Notes: generated from the letters alone by a model not told the origin. Shown: positions 8,386-17,473, counted from the first letter of the stretch. The stretch is 64,000 nt of DNA from Streptomyces lasiicapitis (GCF_014646335.1 NZ_BMNG01000007.1:302836-366835); one strand, 5' to 3'. Numbers and translations are program-made.

Positions 8386-9017
8386 GCTGCAGGGGCCCTC
8401 TACTCGAAGTGCGCCGGCTCCATTTCGGGCTCGTCGGCGACTTCTACAGCGCGGAGTGTCAACTCCGTTGCCTGGCAAGCGAATCACGATGCTTCGGTCC
8501 TGAATTCGTGGAGCGAGTCCCTGAACCTGGCAGCGGGATAGGGGGCCGTCGATACCTGGCCCCCTCAATTCCCCTGAAGGGGAGCCATAGCGCGTCTCCT
8601 AAAAGCTCGTCACATTAACGAAATGCCGCCACCCACCTCGCCGCAGCCCGCCGCTCAGGCCCTCCACCGCACTGAAGGCGGCCGAGAGCCGGGCGAACGC
8701 CACTTCCGCGTTATGTCCATCTTTGCGCGAAAATCCACCCCTTTACATCAATAGCGCCATACATGAAGTGCAACCCACATTACGGATGCTCACCCGAAAT
8801 AGCGCGCCCGATATGTCGCCGATCCGCATTCCAACCCGCACCCCATTCAGTGAAATGGGACACACCGACCGCAACGGCCCCTCGGAAGCCACCGAGCGCA
8901 CTTCCGTTCCGCGCAAAGAAAGTTGAGCTTTTCGATCAAAGTGGGCGAGGGATTCTGATCTTCAGGAAGTGACCTCGAGCATTCCCCGCTCGAATTCAGG
9001 CCTTGTTCCGTCCGGGC
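8386..9017. other. Gene-free stretch with hairpins and an AT-richer segment
   Basis: I find no convincing gene here. After the lipoprotein, a perfect 8-bp stem (AGGGGGCC, 10-base loop) at 8540-8565 and a second stem at about 8570-8583 look like terminators. From about 8590 to 9000 the base composition is clearly less GC-rich than the surroundings. On the minus strand near 8395-8445 a short run with good codon usage ends in EPEMEPAHFE and a stop; it may be the relic of a gene's 3' end but is too short to name. Confidence 0.5.
8540..8565 (+). terminator. Hairpin terminator candidate after the DUF732 gene
   Basis: AGGGGGCC, a 10-base loop, then GGCCCCCT: a perfect 8-bp G/C stem with an immediately following second stem-loop. 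No T tract, as usual in Streptomyces. Confidence 0.5.
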
Positions 9018-9230
9018 TTTCTCGCCTAACGTCACCGTCAATCCGGATGGAACGCCGAATCCTGCCGCTGTCCGGAAACACTCCCACCCGACTCACTCAC
9101 GCACGGCAGGAGCGGGGGACCCAGGTAAGACGCCGGTCCGGATTCCGGAGCGGCTCGGGGTGAAGTCGCATGCGCAGTGCGACCGGACAGCTCCCGTCCG
9201 AACCCGACAGCTCACCTCGTAGGCGACGGA
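9018..9230 (+). ncRNA. ydaO-type cyclic di-AMP riboswitch
   Basis: The leader carries the conserved ydaO blocks in order: CGCCTAACGTCA, then ATCCGGATGGAACGCCGAAT, then GAGCGGGGGACCCA, then GGGGTGAA, and at the 3' end CCGAACCCGACAGCTCACCT followed by GTAGGCG. In actinobacteria this aptamer class controls resuscitation and cell-wall hydrolase genes and switches expression off when c-di-AMP is high. It ends 12 bp before the start of the LysM/transglycosylase gene, whose ribosome site lies directly behind the aptamer. Confidence 0.9.
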
Positions 9231-9242
9231 GAGGAATTCGTC

Positions 9243-9968
9243 ATGCCCGCAAAGGGTAAGCACCGCCGCCCCAAGTCCAGCCCGCTCACCCGGGGCATCG
9301 CCGCCGCAGGCACGGGCGGGGCGGTGCTCGCTCTCCCGGTGCTGGGCGCGACCTCCGCGGCCGCGGCCGACGCCGGCACGGCCGCCAAGCCCGCCGCGGC
9401 CCCCAAGACGTACGTCGTCGCCGCGGGCGACACCCTCTCCAAGATCGCCCGAGAGCACTCCGTGAGCGGCGGCTGGAAGAAGCTCTACGAGGACAACCGC
9501 GGCGCCCTCGGCGACGACCCGCGGCTGATCCACCCCGGCCTCGAGCTCACCCTCGGCAAGAAGGCCTCCGCCGAGCGGGCGGACCGCTCCGAGCGCAAGG
9601 ACGCGGCCGCCGTCGAGCCCGCCGCCGCCCCGGCGAAGAAGGCCTACACCAACGACCTCGACGGCTGGATCAAGGAGTCGCTCGACATCCTGGCCCAGCA
9701 CGGCATCCCCGGCTCGTACGAGGGCATCCACCGCAACATCATGCGCGAGTCCTCCGGCAACCCGCAGGCCATCAACAACTGGGACTCCAACGCCGCCGCG
9801 GGCATCCCGTCCAAGGGACTCCTGCAGGTCATCGACCCCACCTTCGCCAGCTACCGCCTGCCCGGCACGTCGATGGACAGCTACGACCCGGTCGCCAACA
9901 TCACCGCCGCCTGCAACTACGCGGCCGACCGCTACGGCTCGATCGACAACGTCAACGGCCCGTACTAG
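9243..9968 (+). CDS. Secreted LysM + transglycosylase-like (SLT) cell-wall hydrolase
   Basis: 241 residues. Residues 1-43 form a signal peptide (Lys/Arg-rich start, hydrophobic core, Ala-rich cleavage region). A LysM domain (TYVVAAGDTLSKIAREH) binds peptidoglycan. The C-terminal SLT-like domain carries the catalytic Glu in NIMRESSGNP and the motif SKGLLQVIDPTF. This is the architecture of Streptomyces spore-germination and resuscitation hydrolases, and the c-di-AMP riboswitch upstream fits that role. Start has GAGAGGA nine bases upstream. A strong bidirectional terminator follows. Confidence 0.93.
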   Translation: MPAKGKHRRPKSSPLTRGIAAAGTGGAVLALPVLGATSAAAADAGTAAKPAAAPKTYVVAAGDTLSKIAREHSVSGGWKKLYEDNRGALGDDPRLIHPGLELTLGKKASAERADRSERKDAAAVEPAAAPAKKAYTNDLDGWIKESLDILAQHGIPGSYEGIHRNIMRESSGNPQAINNWDSNAAAGIPSKGLLQVIDPTFASYRLPGTSMDSYDPVANITAACNYAADRYGSIDNVNGPY

Positions 9969-9990
9969 GCCCCACCCGCGTCCCCCGCTG

Positions 9991-10022
9991 TGAGCCCCGG
10001 CACGCCATGCGTCCGGGGCTCA
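9991..10022. terminator. Bidirectional hairpin terminator
   Basis: A perfect 10-bp stem (TGAGCCCCGG and its complement) with a 12-base loop, 22 bp after the hydrolase stop and before the 3' end of the convergent small membrane protein gene. Confidence 0.75.
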
Positions 10023-10059
10023 GGCCTGCCCGCCCCGCGCATCAACCTCAACTCGTGAG

Positions 10060-10308
10060 TCACCGCTCCGACGTGTCGACGCAGGCAAGCAACGGGGCAT
10101 CCCCCTCCCCGGGCGGGCTGGTGCAGGAGACGTACTCGTGAGTGGCCGATGGGCTGTCGCCCGGGTCAGCCGCCCGCCCCTCCCCCGCATGCAAATACAG
10201 CGTGAGGAGCCCGCCCACCACCACAAGGGCCGCCCACACACCCATGGCCAACGGCCACCATCGCCTCCGCACCGCCTCCCCCACACCCGGACAACTCCAC
10301 CCGGGCAT
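10060..10308 (-). CDS. Small single-span membrane protein, unknown
   Basis: 82 residues: a basic N-terminal cytoplasmic part (VRRRWWP), one membrane helix (LAMGVWAALVVVGGLLTLYL) and an exported tail of about 40 residues with two Cys (SCTSPP and LACVD) that could pair. I recognise no family. Third codon positions are mostly G/C, which supports a real gene, but no strong ribosome site precedes the ATG. Convergent with the LysM hydrolase across the shared terminator. Confidence 0.55.
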   Translation of the reverse strand: MPGWSCPGVGEAVRRRWWPLAMGVWAALVVVGGLLTLYLHAGEGRAADPGDSPSATHEYVSCTSPPGEGDAPLLACVDTSER

Positions 10309-10493
10309 TCCGCCAAGGGGCAGTGCGAGCCGTCAGCGGGACCTCCAGCCAGATGAGGCCGGACGAGGCCCGATGAGTACGGATACCCATGCACCCCGCG
10401 GCCCTTCCAGCGAGGCGTTTCCTCCCGGGCCAGGCCCTGAAGCGATCGCGAAGTGGCGGCCGCATGGCGGCATCGCCAGCCGCCCGACGCCCG

Positions 10494-10823
10494 TCAGCCC
10501 GCCCGCAGCGGAGTGAGCACAGCGTCCAGCAAACCGGGAAACCGTTCGTTCAAGTCCTCGCGGCGCAGGCTCACATACCGTGACCGGCCCTCCACCGTGG
10601 TCCAGGTGAGGCCGGCCTCACGGAGGACGCGGTAGTGGTGGGACATCGTCGTCTGGTGGACGTCGATGGTCTCGCTGATGCCCGAGCAGCTCTCGCGCCC
10701 GCTGTCGGCCAGCCGGCCGAGGATCGTCAGGCGGACCGGGTCCGCCAGCGCGTGGAGGACCTCGACGAGCTTGATCTCGTCCTTCGATGGCTGCATCAAC
10801 TCGCGCATCGCCGACCTGTCCAT
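10494..10823 (-). CDS. ArsR-family transcriptional regulator
   Basis: 109 residues with the ArsR winged helix: LHALADPVRLTILGRLAD, the recognition helix VHQTTMSHHYRVLREAGL, and the wing VEGRSRYVSLRREDL. Metal-binding cysteines of ArsR/SmtB type are absent apart from one Cys in ESCSGI, so it probably senses something other than arsenic. Divergent from the MFS exporter at 11001, its likely target. Two in-frame ATGs (10823, 10808) are possible starts. Confidence 0.9.
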   Translation of the reverse strand: MDRSAMRELMQPSKDEIKLVEVLHALADPVRLTILGRLADSGRESCSGISETIDVHQTTMSHHYRVLREAGLTWTTVEGRSRYVSLRREDLNERFPGLLDAVLTPLRAG

Positions 10824-10869
10824 GACCTGTACGTAGCTTCAGGGCCGCCAGGCTAGCTCATAGTTTGAT

Positions 10870-10889
10870 GCATGGACAAGCATCCATGC
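10870..10889. promoter_or_regulatory. Operator candidate between ArsR and MFS genes
   Basis: Perfect 7-bp inverted repeat GCATGGA and TCCATGC with a 6-bp spacer, placed 47 bp upstream of the ArsR start in the divergent intergenic region. Size and position fit an ArsR-family site controlling both genes. Confidence 0.45.
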
Positions 10890-11000
10890 GTTGGCTACGT
10901 TGAGGCCGCGCCGAGCCGCCTCAAGCCTCAGCGCGCGCTCCGTCCTGCCATGCCCCGTCATGCCCAGCTATGCCCAGAGATGCAGCGAAATGGGTGACCT

Positions 11001-12221
11001 ATGTACAAACGACTCCTCCCCCTCGCCCTGGCGACATTCGCCGTCGGTACCGACGGCTTCGTCATCGCCGGGCTGCTCCCCGCCATCGCCGACGACCTGG
11101 ATGTCAGCGTTCCCACCGCCGGACAGCTCGTCACCGTCTTCGCGCTGACCCTCGCGGTCGCCGCCCCGGTGCTCGGCTGGGCGACCAGCGCCCTGGACCG
11201 GCGTACGGCCCTGCTCCTGGCCCTCGGGGTCTTCGTGATCGGCAACGCCGCGACGGCGATGGCGGGTTCGTACGGCGCCGTCATGGGTGCCCGCGTCGTC
11301 ACCGCGGCCGGGGCAGGCATCATCACCTCCACCGCGGCCAGCGCCGCGGTGGCCGTCACACCCCCCGAACGACGCGGCCGCGCCCTCGCGTTCGTACTCG
11401 GCGGGCTGACGCTCTCCAGCGCGATCGGCCTCCCCCTTGGCACCCTCATCGGGCGCGGTGACTGGCATCTCACGCTGTGGGCCGTCGCCGCCCTGGGGGC
11501 CGTCGCCGCTCTCGGCATCGCCTTCGGCATTCCGAGGATCACGCTGCCCGCAGCCACGTTCCGGGCGCGGCTCGCGCCGCTCGAGGACCGGTGGGTGCTC
11601 GGCGTCCTGACCGTCACCATGCTCGCCCTCACCGGGACCTACCTGCTCTACACCTACATCGCGGCCGCGCTGGACGACGTGACGGGCGGCTCCGAGGCCA
11701 CGCTCACCGCGGTGCTCTTCGTCTACGGGCTCGGAGTGCTGGGAGGCAACCTCCTCGCCGGACGGCTCTCCGACCGCCACAGGCCCGAACGGGTCCTGCT
11801 CGGCAGCCTCGCCGCCGCCATCATCGTGCTGGCCGTCGGCCGCGCCGCAGTCGAGACCCTCCCGACCGCCTTCGTGTGGACCGCGGCGCTGGGCCTGTGC
11901 GCGGGCGTCCCCGTCGTCCCCCAGCAGCACCGCCTCGTCGCCCACGCCCCGTCGGCCACACCGGTGCTCCTGGGCCTCAACGCCTCGGCGATCTATGTCG
12001 GCGTCGCCCTGGGCGGAGCGCTCGGCGGACTCGCCCAGCAGGCGGTCTCCCCCATGTGGCTCGGCGTACCGGCGGCCGTCGTCACCGCCGTGGCGCTCCT
12101 GCTGGCCATGGCGAGCGCCCGCAGGAGCGGCGGGCAGGACCCGGCGGCCGAACCGGACCTCGCCGGGGCCCAAGGTGCGCGGGCGAACTACAGTCACGGC
12201 AGCGGCACGAGCCCGCGGTAG
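11001..12221 (+). CDS. MFS efflux transporter (DHA1, drug/sugar efflux type)
   Basis: 406 residues with 12 predicted membrane helices. The N-terminal GTDGFVIAGLLPAIADDL segment and the motif A-like loop GWATSALDRRTALLL are typical of the Cml/arabinose-efflux DHA1 family, which exports drugs or metabolites by proton antiport. Divergent from the ArsR gene with an operator-like dyad between them, so it is probably repressed until a ligand is sensed. The last 30 residues are hydrophilic and variable. Confidence 0.92.
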   Translation: MYKRLLPLALATFAVGTDGFVIAGLLPAIADDLDVSVPTAGQLVTVFALTLAVAAPVLGWATSALDRRTALLLALGVFVIGNAATAMAGSYGAVMGARVVTAAGAGIITSTAASAAVAVTPPERRGRALAFVLGGLTLSSAIGLPLGTLIGRGDWHLTLWAVAALGAVAALGIAFGIPRITLPAATFRARLAPLEDRWVLGVLTVTMLALTGTYLLYTYIAAALDDVTGGSEATLTAVLFVYGLGVLGGNLLAGRLSDRHRPERVLLGSLAAAIIVLAVGRAAVETLPTAFVWTAALGLCAGVPVVPQQHRLVAHAPSATPVLLGLNASAIYVGVALGGALGGLAQQAVSPMWLGVPAAVVTAVALLLAMASARRSGGQDPAAEPDLAGAQGARANYSHGSGTSPR

Positions 12222-12248
12222 GCACCGGCGTACGAAGGAGTCGCCCCC

Positions 12249-12689
12249 ATGACCGTCGACCCCGCCCGCTCCCTCGCCCGTCTGCTGGGCGGCATGGGTG
12301 CGCTGCACTTCCTCGCGCCGAAGCCGTTCGACGCGATCGTGCCGGACAAGCTGCCGGGGAAGGCCCGCGCGTACACGTACGCAAGTGGCGCGGCCGAGTT
12401 GGCGGTGGCCGCCGCCCTGGCCTTCCCGCGCACCCGCCGCGTCGGCGGCCTCGCGGCAGCCGGACTGATCACGGCGGTGTTCCCCGCGAACGTGCAGATG
12501 GCCTACGACTGGCGCCACCGGGCCGCCCCACTCAAGGCCCTCGCGTACGGGCGCCTGCCCCTCCACGTCCCCTTGGTGGCATGGGCGTTGCTCGCGGCCG
12601 GGCAGGGGGCCAAGGAGCAGGCCGCCAAGGCACGCAGCACCCCGACGGCGGCCACGGGCCACGACCGGGCGGCCCGGCCGGCGCGCTGA
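12249..12689 (+). CDS. DoxX-like membrane protein
   Basis: 146 residues with about four membrane segments and a DoxX/MauE-like pattern (LLGGMGALHFLAPKPFDAIVP, then YASGAAELAVAAALAFPRTRRVGGL). These proteins sit in the membrane, and some support redox homeostasis. It follows the MFS gene by 27 bp with its own ribosome site (GAAGGAG), so the two are probably co-transcribed. The tail is short, charged and Ala-rich. Confidence 0.82.
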   Translation: MTVDPARSLARLLGGMGALHFLAPKPFDAIVPDKLPGKARAYTYASGAAELAVAAALAFPRTRRVGGLAAAGLITAVFPANVQMAYDWRHRAAPLKALAYGRLPLHVPLVAWALLAAGQGAKEQAAKARSTPTAATGHDRAARPAR

Positions 12690-12723
12690 CCCGAGTGTCA
12701 GACCCTTGGTCTACCTTTCCCGC

Positions 12724-13782
12724 ATGTCTGACTCACCACTGCTGCTGAGCAGCCGCATACCGTCCTCGTGCCCGATCAAGGATCTCTCGGTGGTGGACGC
12801 CGGCGCCGGGCCCCAGGTCGTGTGCGCCGATTCCTGGGGAGCCGTGTGGACCTGGGAGCCCCTGCGGGACGAATGGCGGAAGCGGCCGCTGGTGTACGCC
12901 TTCACCGGGGATCCGCTCGCGGCCCAGTACCCCGACGCCGAGAACGAGATCGACACAATGGCGGCGGCGGTCTTCAAGGGGCGTGTGGTGCTGGCCGCCG
13001 GGGGCGGCGAACAGGCTCCCGCTCTCTGGGATCTGGAGAGCGGCGAGCTGCTCCGCGGGACGACCTACGACGAGCCCTACGTCGGGGCCATTGCCACCCT
13101 GCGCGACGAAGGCGCGCCGCGATTCGTCACGGGCTCGCAGTACGTCGGCCAACTCCTTGTCTGGGAGTCGTCCGGCCAAGTGCCCCCGGTCGAGGTGGCC
13201 AACGACCTCTACGACATCACGAGCCTCGCCGCCGCCTGGATCGACGGCCGTTCACTGGTGGCGTCCGGCGGTGACGGCGTGGTGGATGTGCGGGATCTGG
13301 CGCGGAACGAGCAGGTGGCGTCGTTCACCCCGGACGACGGTGACGTCCGGGCCGTGGCCCTCTCCAAGTCCAACTCCAGTTCCACGTCCGCGTCCCGGCT
13401 CGGTGACCGTCCGCTCGTCGTCGCGGCGACCGATGCCGCCGAGCTCTACGTGTGGGAGCTGTCGGGGGGCGACAGCGGAAACGGCGACCATGAGCCCGTC
13501 CACGACCCGATCACCGGCCATGAGGACGACATCCTCACCTTGGACACCGCCGCGGTCGGCGACCGCCGCATCGCGGTGACCGGCGCCGCGGACCAGACCG
13601 TACGCGTCTGGGATCTCGCCGAGGGCACGGCCGTCGGCGCTCCGCTCAGCGGCCATCAGGACGACGTGGAGGCCGTGTCGACCACCACGCTCCGCGGCCG
13701 CGATGTCATCCTCAGCGCGGGCGGAGACGGCGCCATACGCGCCTGGGACCTGGCCGCCCTGCTGGGGCGGGACACCGACTGA
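12724..13782 (+). CDS. WD40-repeat protein
   Basis: 352 residues made of about seven beta-propeller blades. Blades end in recognisable WD-type strands: AVWTWEP, PALWDLES, LLVWESS, VVDVRDL, LYVWELSGG, VRVWDLAEG, IRAWDLAAL. GH dipeptides precede the last blades (TGHEDDILTL, SGHQDDVEAV). No signal peptide, so it is probably a cytoplasmic scaffold; no catalytic domain is fused. Streptomyces carry many such stand-alone WD40 proteins, and the partner cannot be inferred. The ATG at 12706 is an alternative start; neither has a strong ribosome site. Confidence 0.87.
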   Translation: MSDSPLLLSSRIPSSCPIKDLSVVDAGAGPQVVCADSWGAVWTWEPLRDEWRKRPLVYAFTGDPLAAQYPDAENEIDTMAAAVFKGRVVLAAGGGEQAPALWDLESGELLRGTTYDEPYVGAIATLRDEGAPRFVTGSQYVGQLLVWESSGQVPPVEVANDLYDITSLAAAWIDGRSLVASGGDGVVDVRDLARNEQVASFTPDDGDVRAVALSKSNSSSTSASRLGDRPLVVAATDAAELYVWELSGGDSGNGDHEPVHDPITGHEDDILTLDTAAVGDRRIAVTGAADQTVRVWDLAEGTAVGAPLSGHQDDVEAVSTTTLRGRDVILSAGGDGAIRAWDLAALLGRDTD

Positions 13783-13807
13783 CAGGCCCCTGCGGCAAGA
13801 TGAGGCC

Positions 13808-14383
13808 GTGCGCACCGAGCCGGAAACCATCGAACTGACCGAACACGAGATCCGTGAGATCACGGCGTACGCGGCTGACTGCGCGCGCAGGACACTGTCG
13901 CTCTTCGAACAGAGCCTCCCCGCCGACCCACGCCCCCGCGAAGCCGTCGACGCGGCGGACGCCTACGCCTCGGGCGGCCCGCGCACGGCCGCGCTGCGGC
14001 AGAGCGCGTGGGCAGCGTACAAAGCGGCGCAAGAAGCCACCGCACCCGCCGCAGCAGACGCCGCACGCGCCGCGAGCCACGCGGCAGCCGCCGCGTTCCT
14101 CCATCCCAAGGCGAGCGCCCACCAGGTGAAGCACGTCCTCGGTGCGGCAGCGCACGCGGCACGCGCCGAGGAGCTGGCGGAGGAAGAAGCGCAGGAAGAA
14201 CAGGCAGCGGAAGCGTCGGCGTCCGGAGAAGACCGGCGCGACGCCGCGGGTGCCCTTGACTGGGCGCGCCGGCACGCCCCGGCAGCGGTACCCGCGGTCC
14301 TCGGCCGGCTGCCCGCGGCGCCTCCCGGAGGCGGGCGCGTGGGCGAGTTCATCCGCGCCCTCGACGCCGCCCTCCGTACCTGA
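13808..14383 (+). CDS. Immunity-protein-like helical protein
   Basis: 191 residues, GTG start, almost wholly alpha-helical and Ala-rich. The pattern ADCARRTLSLFEQSLPADPRPREAV, then ALRQSAWAAYKAAQEA, then an AASHAAAAAFLHP block resembles actinobacterial proteins annotated as Imm-5-like putative immunity proteins (sometimes mislabelled SbcC-like). If that is right it would neutralise a toxin, but no obvious toxin lies beside it. The protein has an acidic segment (EELAEEEAQEEQ) near 125. Family assignment is from recalled pattern, so moderate. Confidence 0.65.
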   Translation: MRTEPETIELTEHEIREITAYAADCARRTLSLFEQSLPADPRPREAVDAADAYASGGPRTAALRQSAWAAYKAAQEATAPAAADAARAASHAAAAAFLHPKASAHQVKHVLGAAAHAARAEELAEEEAQEEQAAEASASGEDRRDAAGALDWARRHAPAAVPAVLGRLPAAPPGGGRVGEFIRALDAALRT

Positions 14384-14405
14384 AGGCGGCGTCGAGGCCC
14401 CGGCG

Positions 14406-16517
14406 TCAGCCCTCGGATCGGCCCCGGTCCCAGCCGTCCCGATCCCAGCCGTCCCGGTCCGGGCCGCCCTCCAGATCCCAGCGGTCCAGATCCCGCAGCC
14501 AGGCCTGCGCCGTGCCGTCGGACGGCGCGCGCCAGTCGCCGCGCGGTGAGAGGGAGCCGCCTGCCGACACCTTCGGCCCGTTCGGCATGGCCGAGCGCTT
14601 GAACTGCGCGAAGGCGAAGAAGCGGCGGCAGAAGACTTCGAGCCAGTGCCGGATCTCCGGCAGGTCGTACGCGGGCCGCTTGGCCTCGGGGAAGTTGGGC
14701 GGCCAGCGGCCCGCCTCCGGGTCGTGCCACGCGTGCCAGGCGAGGAAGGCGATCTTCGACGGGCGGAAGCCGTAGCGGAGCACGTGGTGAAGGGTGAAGT
14801 CGTGGAGCGCGTACGGCCCGATCGTGGATTCGGTGGACTGCGGCTCCTCCCCCGGCACCAGCTCCGGGCTGATCTCCGTGTCGAGGATCGCGGCGAGCGT
14901 CGTACCCGTCTCCTCGTCGAACTGGCCGCTGCCGATGACCCAGCGGATCAGATGCTGGATCAGGGTCTTCGGCACACCGGAGTTGACGTTGTAGTGGCTC
15001 ATCTGGTCGCCCACGCCGTACGTGCACCAGCCGAGCGCGAGTTCCGACAGGTCGCCGGTGCCGAGCACGATGCCGCCGCGCTGGTTGGCGAGGCGGAACA
15101 GGTAGTCGGTGCGGAGCCCGGCCTGCACGTTCTCGAAGGTGATGTCGTACACCGGCTCGCCCGACGCGAAGGGGTGGCCCATCTCCCGCAGCATGAGCCG
15201 TGCGGTCGGCGTGATGTCCAGCTCGGCCGCGGTGACGCCGAGTGCCGCCATCAACCGGTGCGCGTTGCCCTTGGTGTGGTCGCTGGTGGCGAAGCCGGGC
15301 AGGGTGAAGGCCAGGATGTCACTGCGGGGTCGGCCTGCGCGGTCCATGGCGCGGGCGGCGACGATCAGCGCGTGCGTGGAGTCGAGGCCGCCGGACACCC
15401 CGATCACCACCTTCGGGCCGCCGATCGCCGTCAATCGCTGCTGCAGTCCGGCGACTTGGATGCTGTACGCCTCGTAGCAGTCCTGGGCGAGCCGGTCGGG
15501 GTCGGCGGGCACGAACGGGAAGCGCTCGACCGGGCGGCGAAGCCCGAGGTCGGCCTTCGGCGGGTCGAGCCGGAAGGTCACCTGCCGGAAGCCGCCGGTG
15601 CGCGCGGTGTGGGCGCGGCGGTTGTCGTCGAACGTGCCCATCCGCTGCCGCTCCTGCCGCAGCAGGTCGAGGTCCACGTCGGCGATCGCGCACTGGTCGC
15701 CCTGCGGGAAGCGCTCGGTCTCGGCGAGGAGCACACCGTTCTCGTAGATCATGGTCTGGCCGTCCCAGGCCAGGTCGGTGGTCGACTCGCCCGGACCGGC
15801 GGCGGCGTAGACGTACGCGGCGAGGCAGCGGGCCGACGCCGAGCGGCACAGCAGCCGCCGGTCCTCGGCCCTGCCGACGGTGATCGGGCTGCCCGAGAGG
15901 TTGACGAGGACGGTCGCGCCCGCGAGGGCCGCCTCCGCGCTCGGGGGCACGGGAACCCACATGTCCTCGCAGATCTCCGCGTGCAGCACGAGACCGGGAA
16001 CGTCCTCCGCCTCGAAGAGGAGGTCCACTCCGAACGGCACGCTCGCGCCGCCGACCCTGATGGTCCCCGCTTCCGCCCCCGTGTCGCCGCGTTCGTCCTC
16101 GCCCGAGGCGATCTGCCGCCGCTCGTACAGCTCCCGGTAGTTGGGCACGTACGACTTGGGCGCGACGCCGAGGATCCGGCCCCGGTGCACGATCACCGCG
16201 CAGTTGTAGATCCGGTGCCGATGGCGCAGCGGGGCGCCGACGACCAGGACCGGCAGCAGTTCCGCCGATCCGGCCACCACGGTCCCGAGCGCTTCCTCGA
16301 CCTGGTCGAGGACCACGTCCTGCAGCAGCAGGTCCTCGATCGAGTAGCCGGTCAGGCCGAGTTCGGGGAACACGGCGACGGCGACGCCTTCCTCCGCGCA
16401 CCGGCGCCCCTGTCGCAGCACCGCTTCGGCGTTGGCGTGCGGGTCGGCGATGGCGGTGTGGCCGGTGCACGCGGCGACGCGTGCGAAGCCCTGCTCGTGG
16501 ATCGACCAGAAGTTCAC
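14406..16517 (-). CDS. nadE: Glutamine-dependent NAD+ synthetase
   Basis: About 703 residues. The N-terminal nitrilase-type glutaminase shows its triad as Glu (FPELGLTGYS), Lys (APKSYVPNYRELYE) and Cys (HAEICEDMW). The C-terminal ATP pyrophosphatase domain has SGGLDSTHALIVA. It makes NAD+ from deamido-NAD+, ATP and glutamine-derived ammonia. The GTG at 16517 overlaps the SMP-30 stop by 4 bp (GTGA) and matches where the family usually begins (a VNFWSIHEQGF start); an ATG at 16538 lies inside the upstream gene. The last 25 residues are an Asp/Trp/Gly repeat from a duplicated 15-bp unit. Confidence 0.95.
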   Translation of the reverse strand: MNFWSIHEQGFARVAACTGHTAIADPHANAEAVLRQGRRCAEEGVAVAVFPELGLTGYSIEDLLLQDVVLDQVEEALGTVVAGSAELLPVLVVGAPLRHRHRIYNCAVIVHRGRILGVAPKSYVPNYRELYERRQIASGEDERGDTGAEAGTIRVGGASVPFGVDLLFEAEDVPGLVLHAEICEDMWVPVPPSAEAALAGATVLVNLSGSPITVGRAEDRRLLCRSASARCLAAYVYAAAGPGESTTDLAWDGQTMIYENGVLLAETERFPQGDQCAIADVDLDLLRQERQRMGTFDDNRRAHTARTGGFRQVTFRLDPPKADLGLRRPVERFPFVPADPDRLAQDCYEAYSIQVAGLQQRLTAIGGPKVVIGVSGGLDSTHALIVAARAMDRAGRPRSDILAFTLPGFATSDHTKGNAHRLMAALGVTAAELDITPTARLMLREMGHPFASGEPVYDITFENVQAGLRTDYLFRLANQRGGIVLGTGDLSELALGWCTYGVGDQMSHYNVNSGVPKTLIQHLIRWVIGSGQFDEETGTTLAAILDTEISPELVPGEEPQSTESTIGPYALHDFTLHHVLRYGFRPSKIAFLAWHAWHDPEAGRWPPNFPEAKRPAYDLPEIRHWLEVFCRRFFAFAQFKRSAMPNGPKVSAGGSLSPRGDWRAPSDGTAQAWLRDLDRWDLEGGPDRDGWDRDGWDRGRSEG

Positions 16518-17473
16518 CGGGACTCCGCGTTCAGCCACGGCCGGTGCCCCGGTCCGCTCGGGTGGGTGCCGGTGACGCCCGTGACCACCGAGTAGAGGCT
16601 GGTCTCCGCCGTGATGAAGAGGCGGTTGCGCTTGGGGCCGCCCCAGGAGATGTTGGCGACCGCCTCGGGGACGTCGAGGCGCCCGATCAGTGTGCCGTCG
16701 GGGTCGTAGCAGTGCACGCCGTCGGTCATCGCGGCGGCCCAGAGCCGACCCTCGTCGTCGAAGCGGAGGTTGTCGAAGCGCGCCCGCTCACGGTCCGCGG
16801 CTTCGGCGAAGATCTCGCCGTCCGAGAGGGTGCCGTCGTCGCGTACGTCGAAGACGCGGATGAAGCCCGCGCGGGTGTCGGAGACGAACAGGCGCCGCTC
16901 GTCGGCCGAGAAGACCAGCCCGTTCGGGGCGCCGAAGCAGTCGGCGACCAGCCGTACTTCGCCCGTGCCGGGATCGACGCGGTAGACGTTGTTGGCGCCG
17001 ATCTCGCTCTGCGCGCGGTAGCCCTCGTAGTCGCTGGTGATGCCGAAGTCCGGGTCGGAGAACCAGATCGACCCGTCGGACTTCACCGTCGCGTCGTTCG
17101 GGCTGTTCAGGCGCTTGCCCTGCCAGCGGTCCGCGAGCACCGTGACGGTGCCGTCGTGCTCGGTCCTTGTCACCCGGCGGTTGCCCTGTTCGCAGGTGAT
17201 GAGGCGGCCCTCGCGGTCCAGGGTGTTGCCGTTGGTGTGCCCGGCGGAGCGGCGGAAGACGCTGACCGCGCCGGTCTCCTCGTCCCATCGCAGCATCCGG
17301 TCGTTGGGGATGTCGCTCCAGATCACCTGCCGCCAGGCGGGCACGTAGATGGGTCCCTCGGCCCAGCGGCACCCGGTGTACAGGACCTCCAGGCCGTCGT
17401 CGCCGTTCATGCACCGTCCGGTGCGGAACCTGTCGTCGAACATCTCGTACAGCGCGGGGCGCTCGTTGTTCAT
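16514..17473 (-). CDS. SMP-30/gluconolactonase-family protein
   Basis: 319 residues of the SMP-30/GLN six-bladed beta-propeller family, metal-dependent lactonases. Seen: WAEGPIYVPAWRQVIWSDIPNDRMLRW (metal Glu), the NTLDREGRLITCEQGNRRV block, RLNSPNDATVKSDGSIWFSDPDFG (metal Asn), and NGLVFSADERRLFVSDT (metal Asp region). Start set by GGGGAGG before the ATG. Translationally coupled to nadE downstream and divergent from an Lrp regulator, which probably controls the pair. Confidence 0.92.
   Translation of the reverse strand: MNNERPALYEMFDDRFRTGRCMNGDDGLEVLYTGCRWAEGPIYVPAWRQVIWSDIPNDRMLRWDEETGAVSVFRRSAGHTNGNTLDREGRLITCEQGNRRVTRTEHDGTVTVLADRWQGKRLNSPNDATVKSDGSIWFSDPDFGITSDYEGYRAQSEIGANNVYRVDPGTGEVRLVADCFGAPNGLVFSADERRLFVSDTRAGFIRVFDVRDDGTLSDGEIFAEAADRERARFDNLRFDDEGRLWAAAMTDGVHCYDPDGTLIGRLDVPEAVANISWGGPKRNRLFITAETSLYSVVTGVTGTHPSGPGHRPWLNAESR

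Noticed and set aside
10309..10493. Possible small gene between the 82-residue membrane protein and the ArsR gene
   Set aside because: Frames on both strands are short, lack ribosome sites and show no family features.
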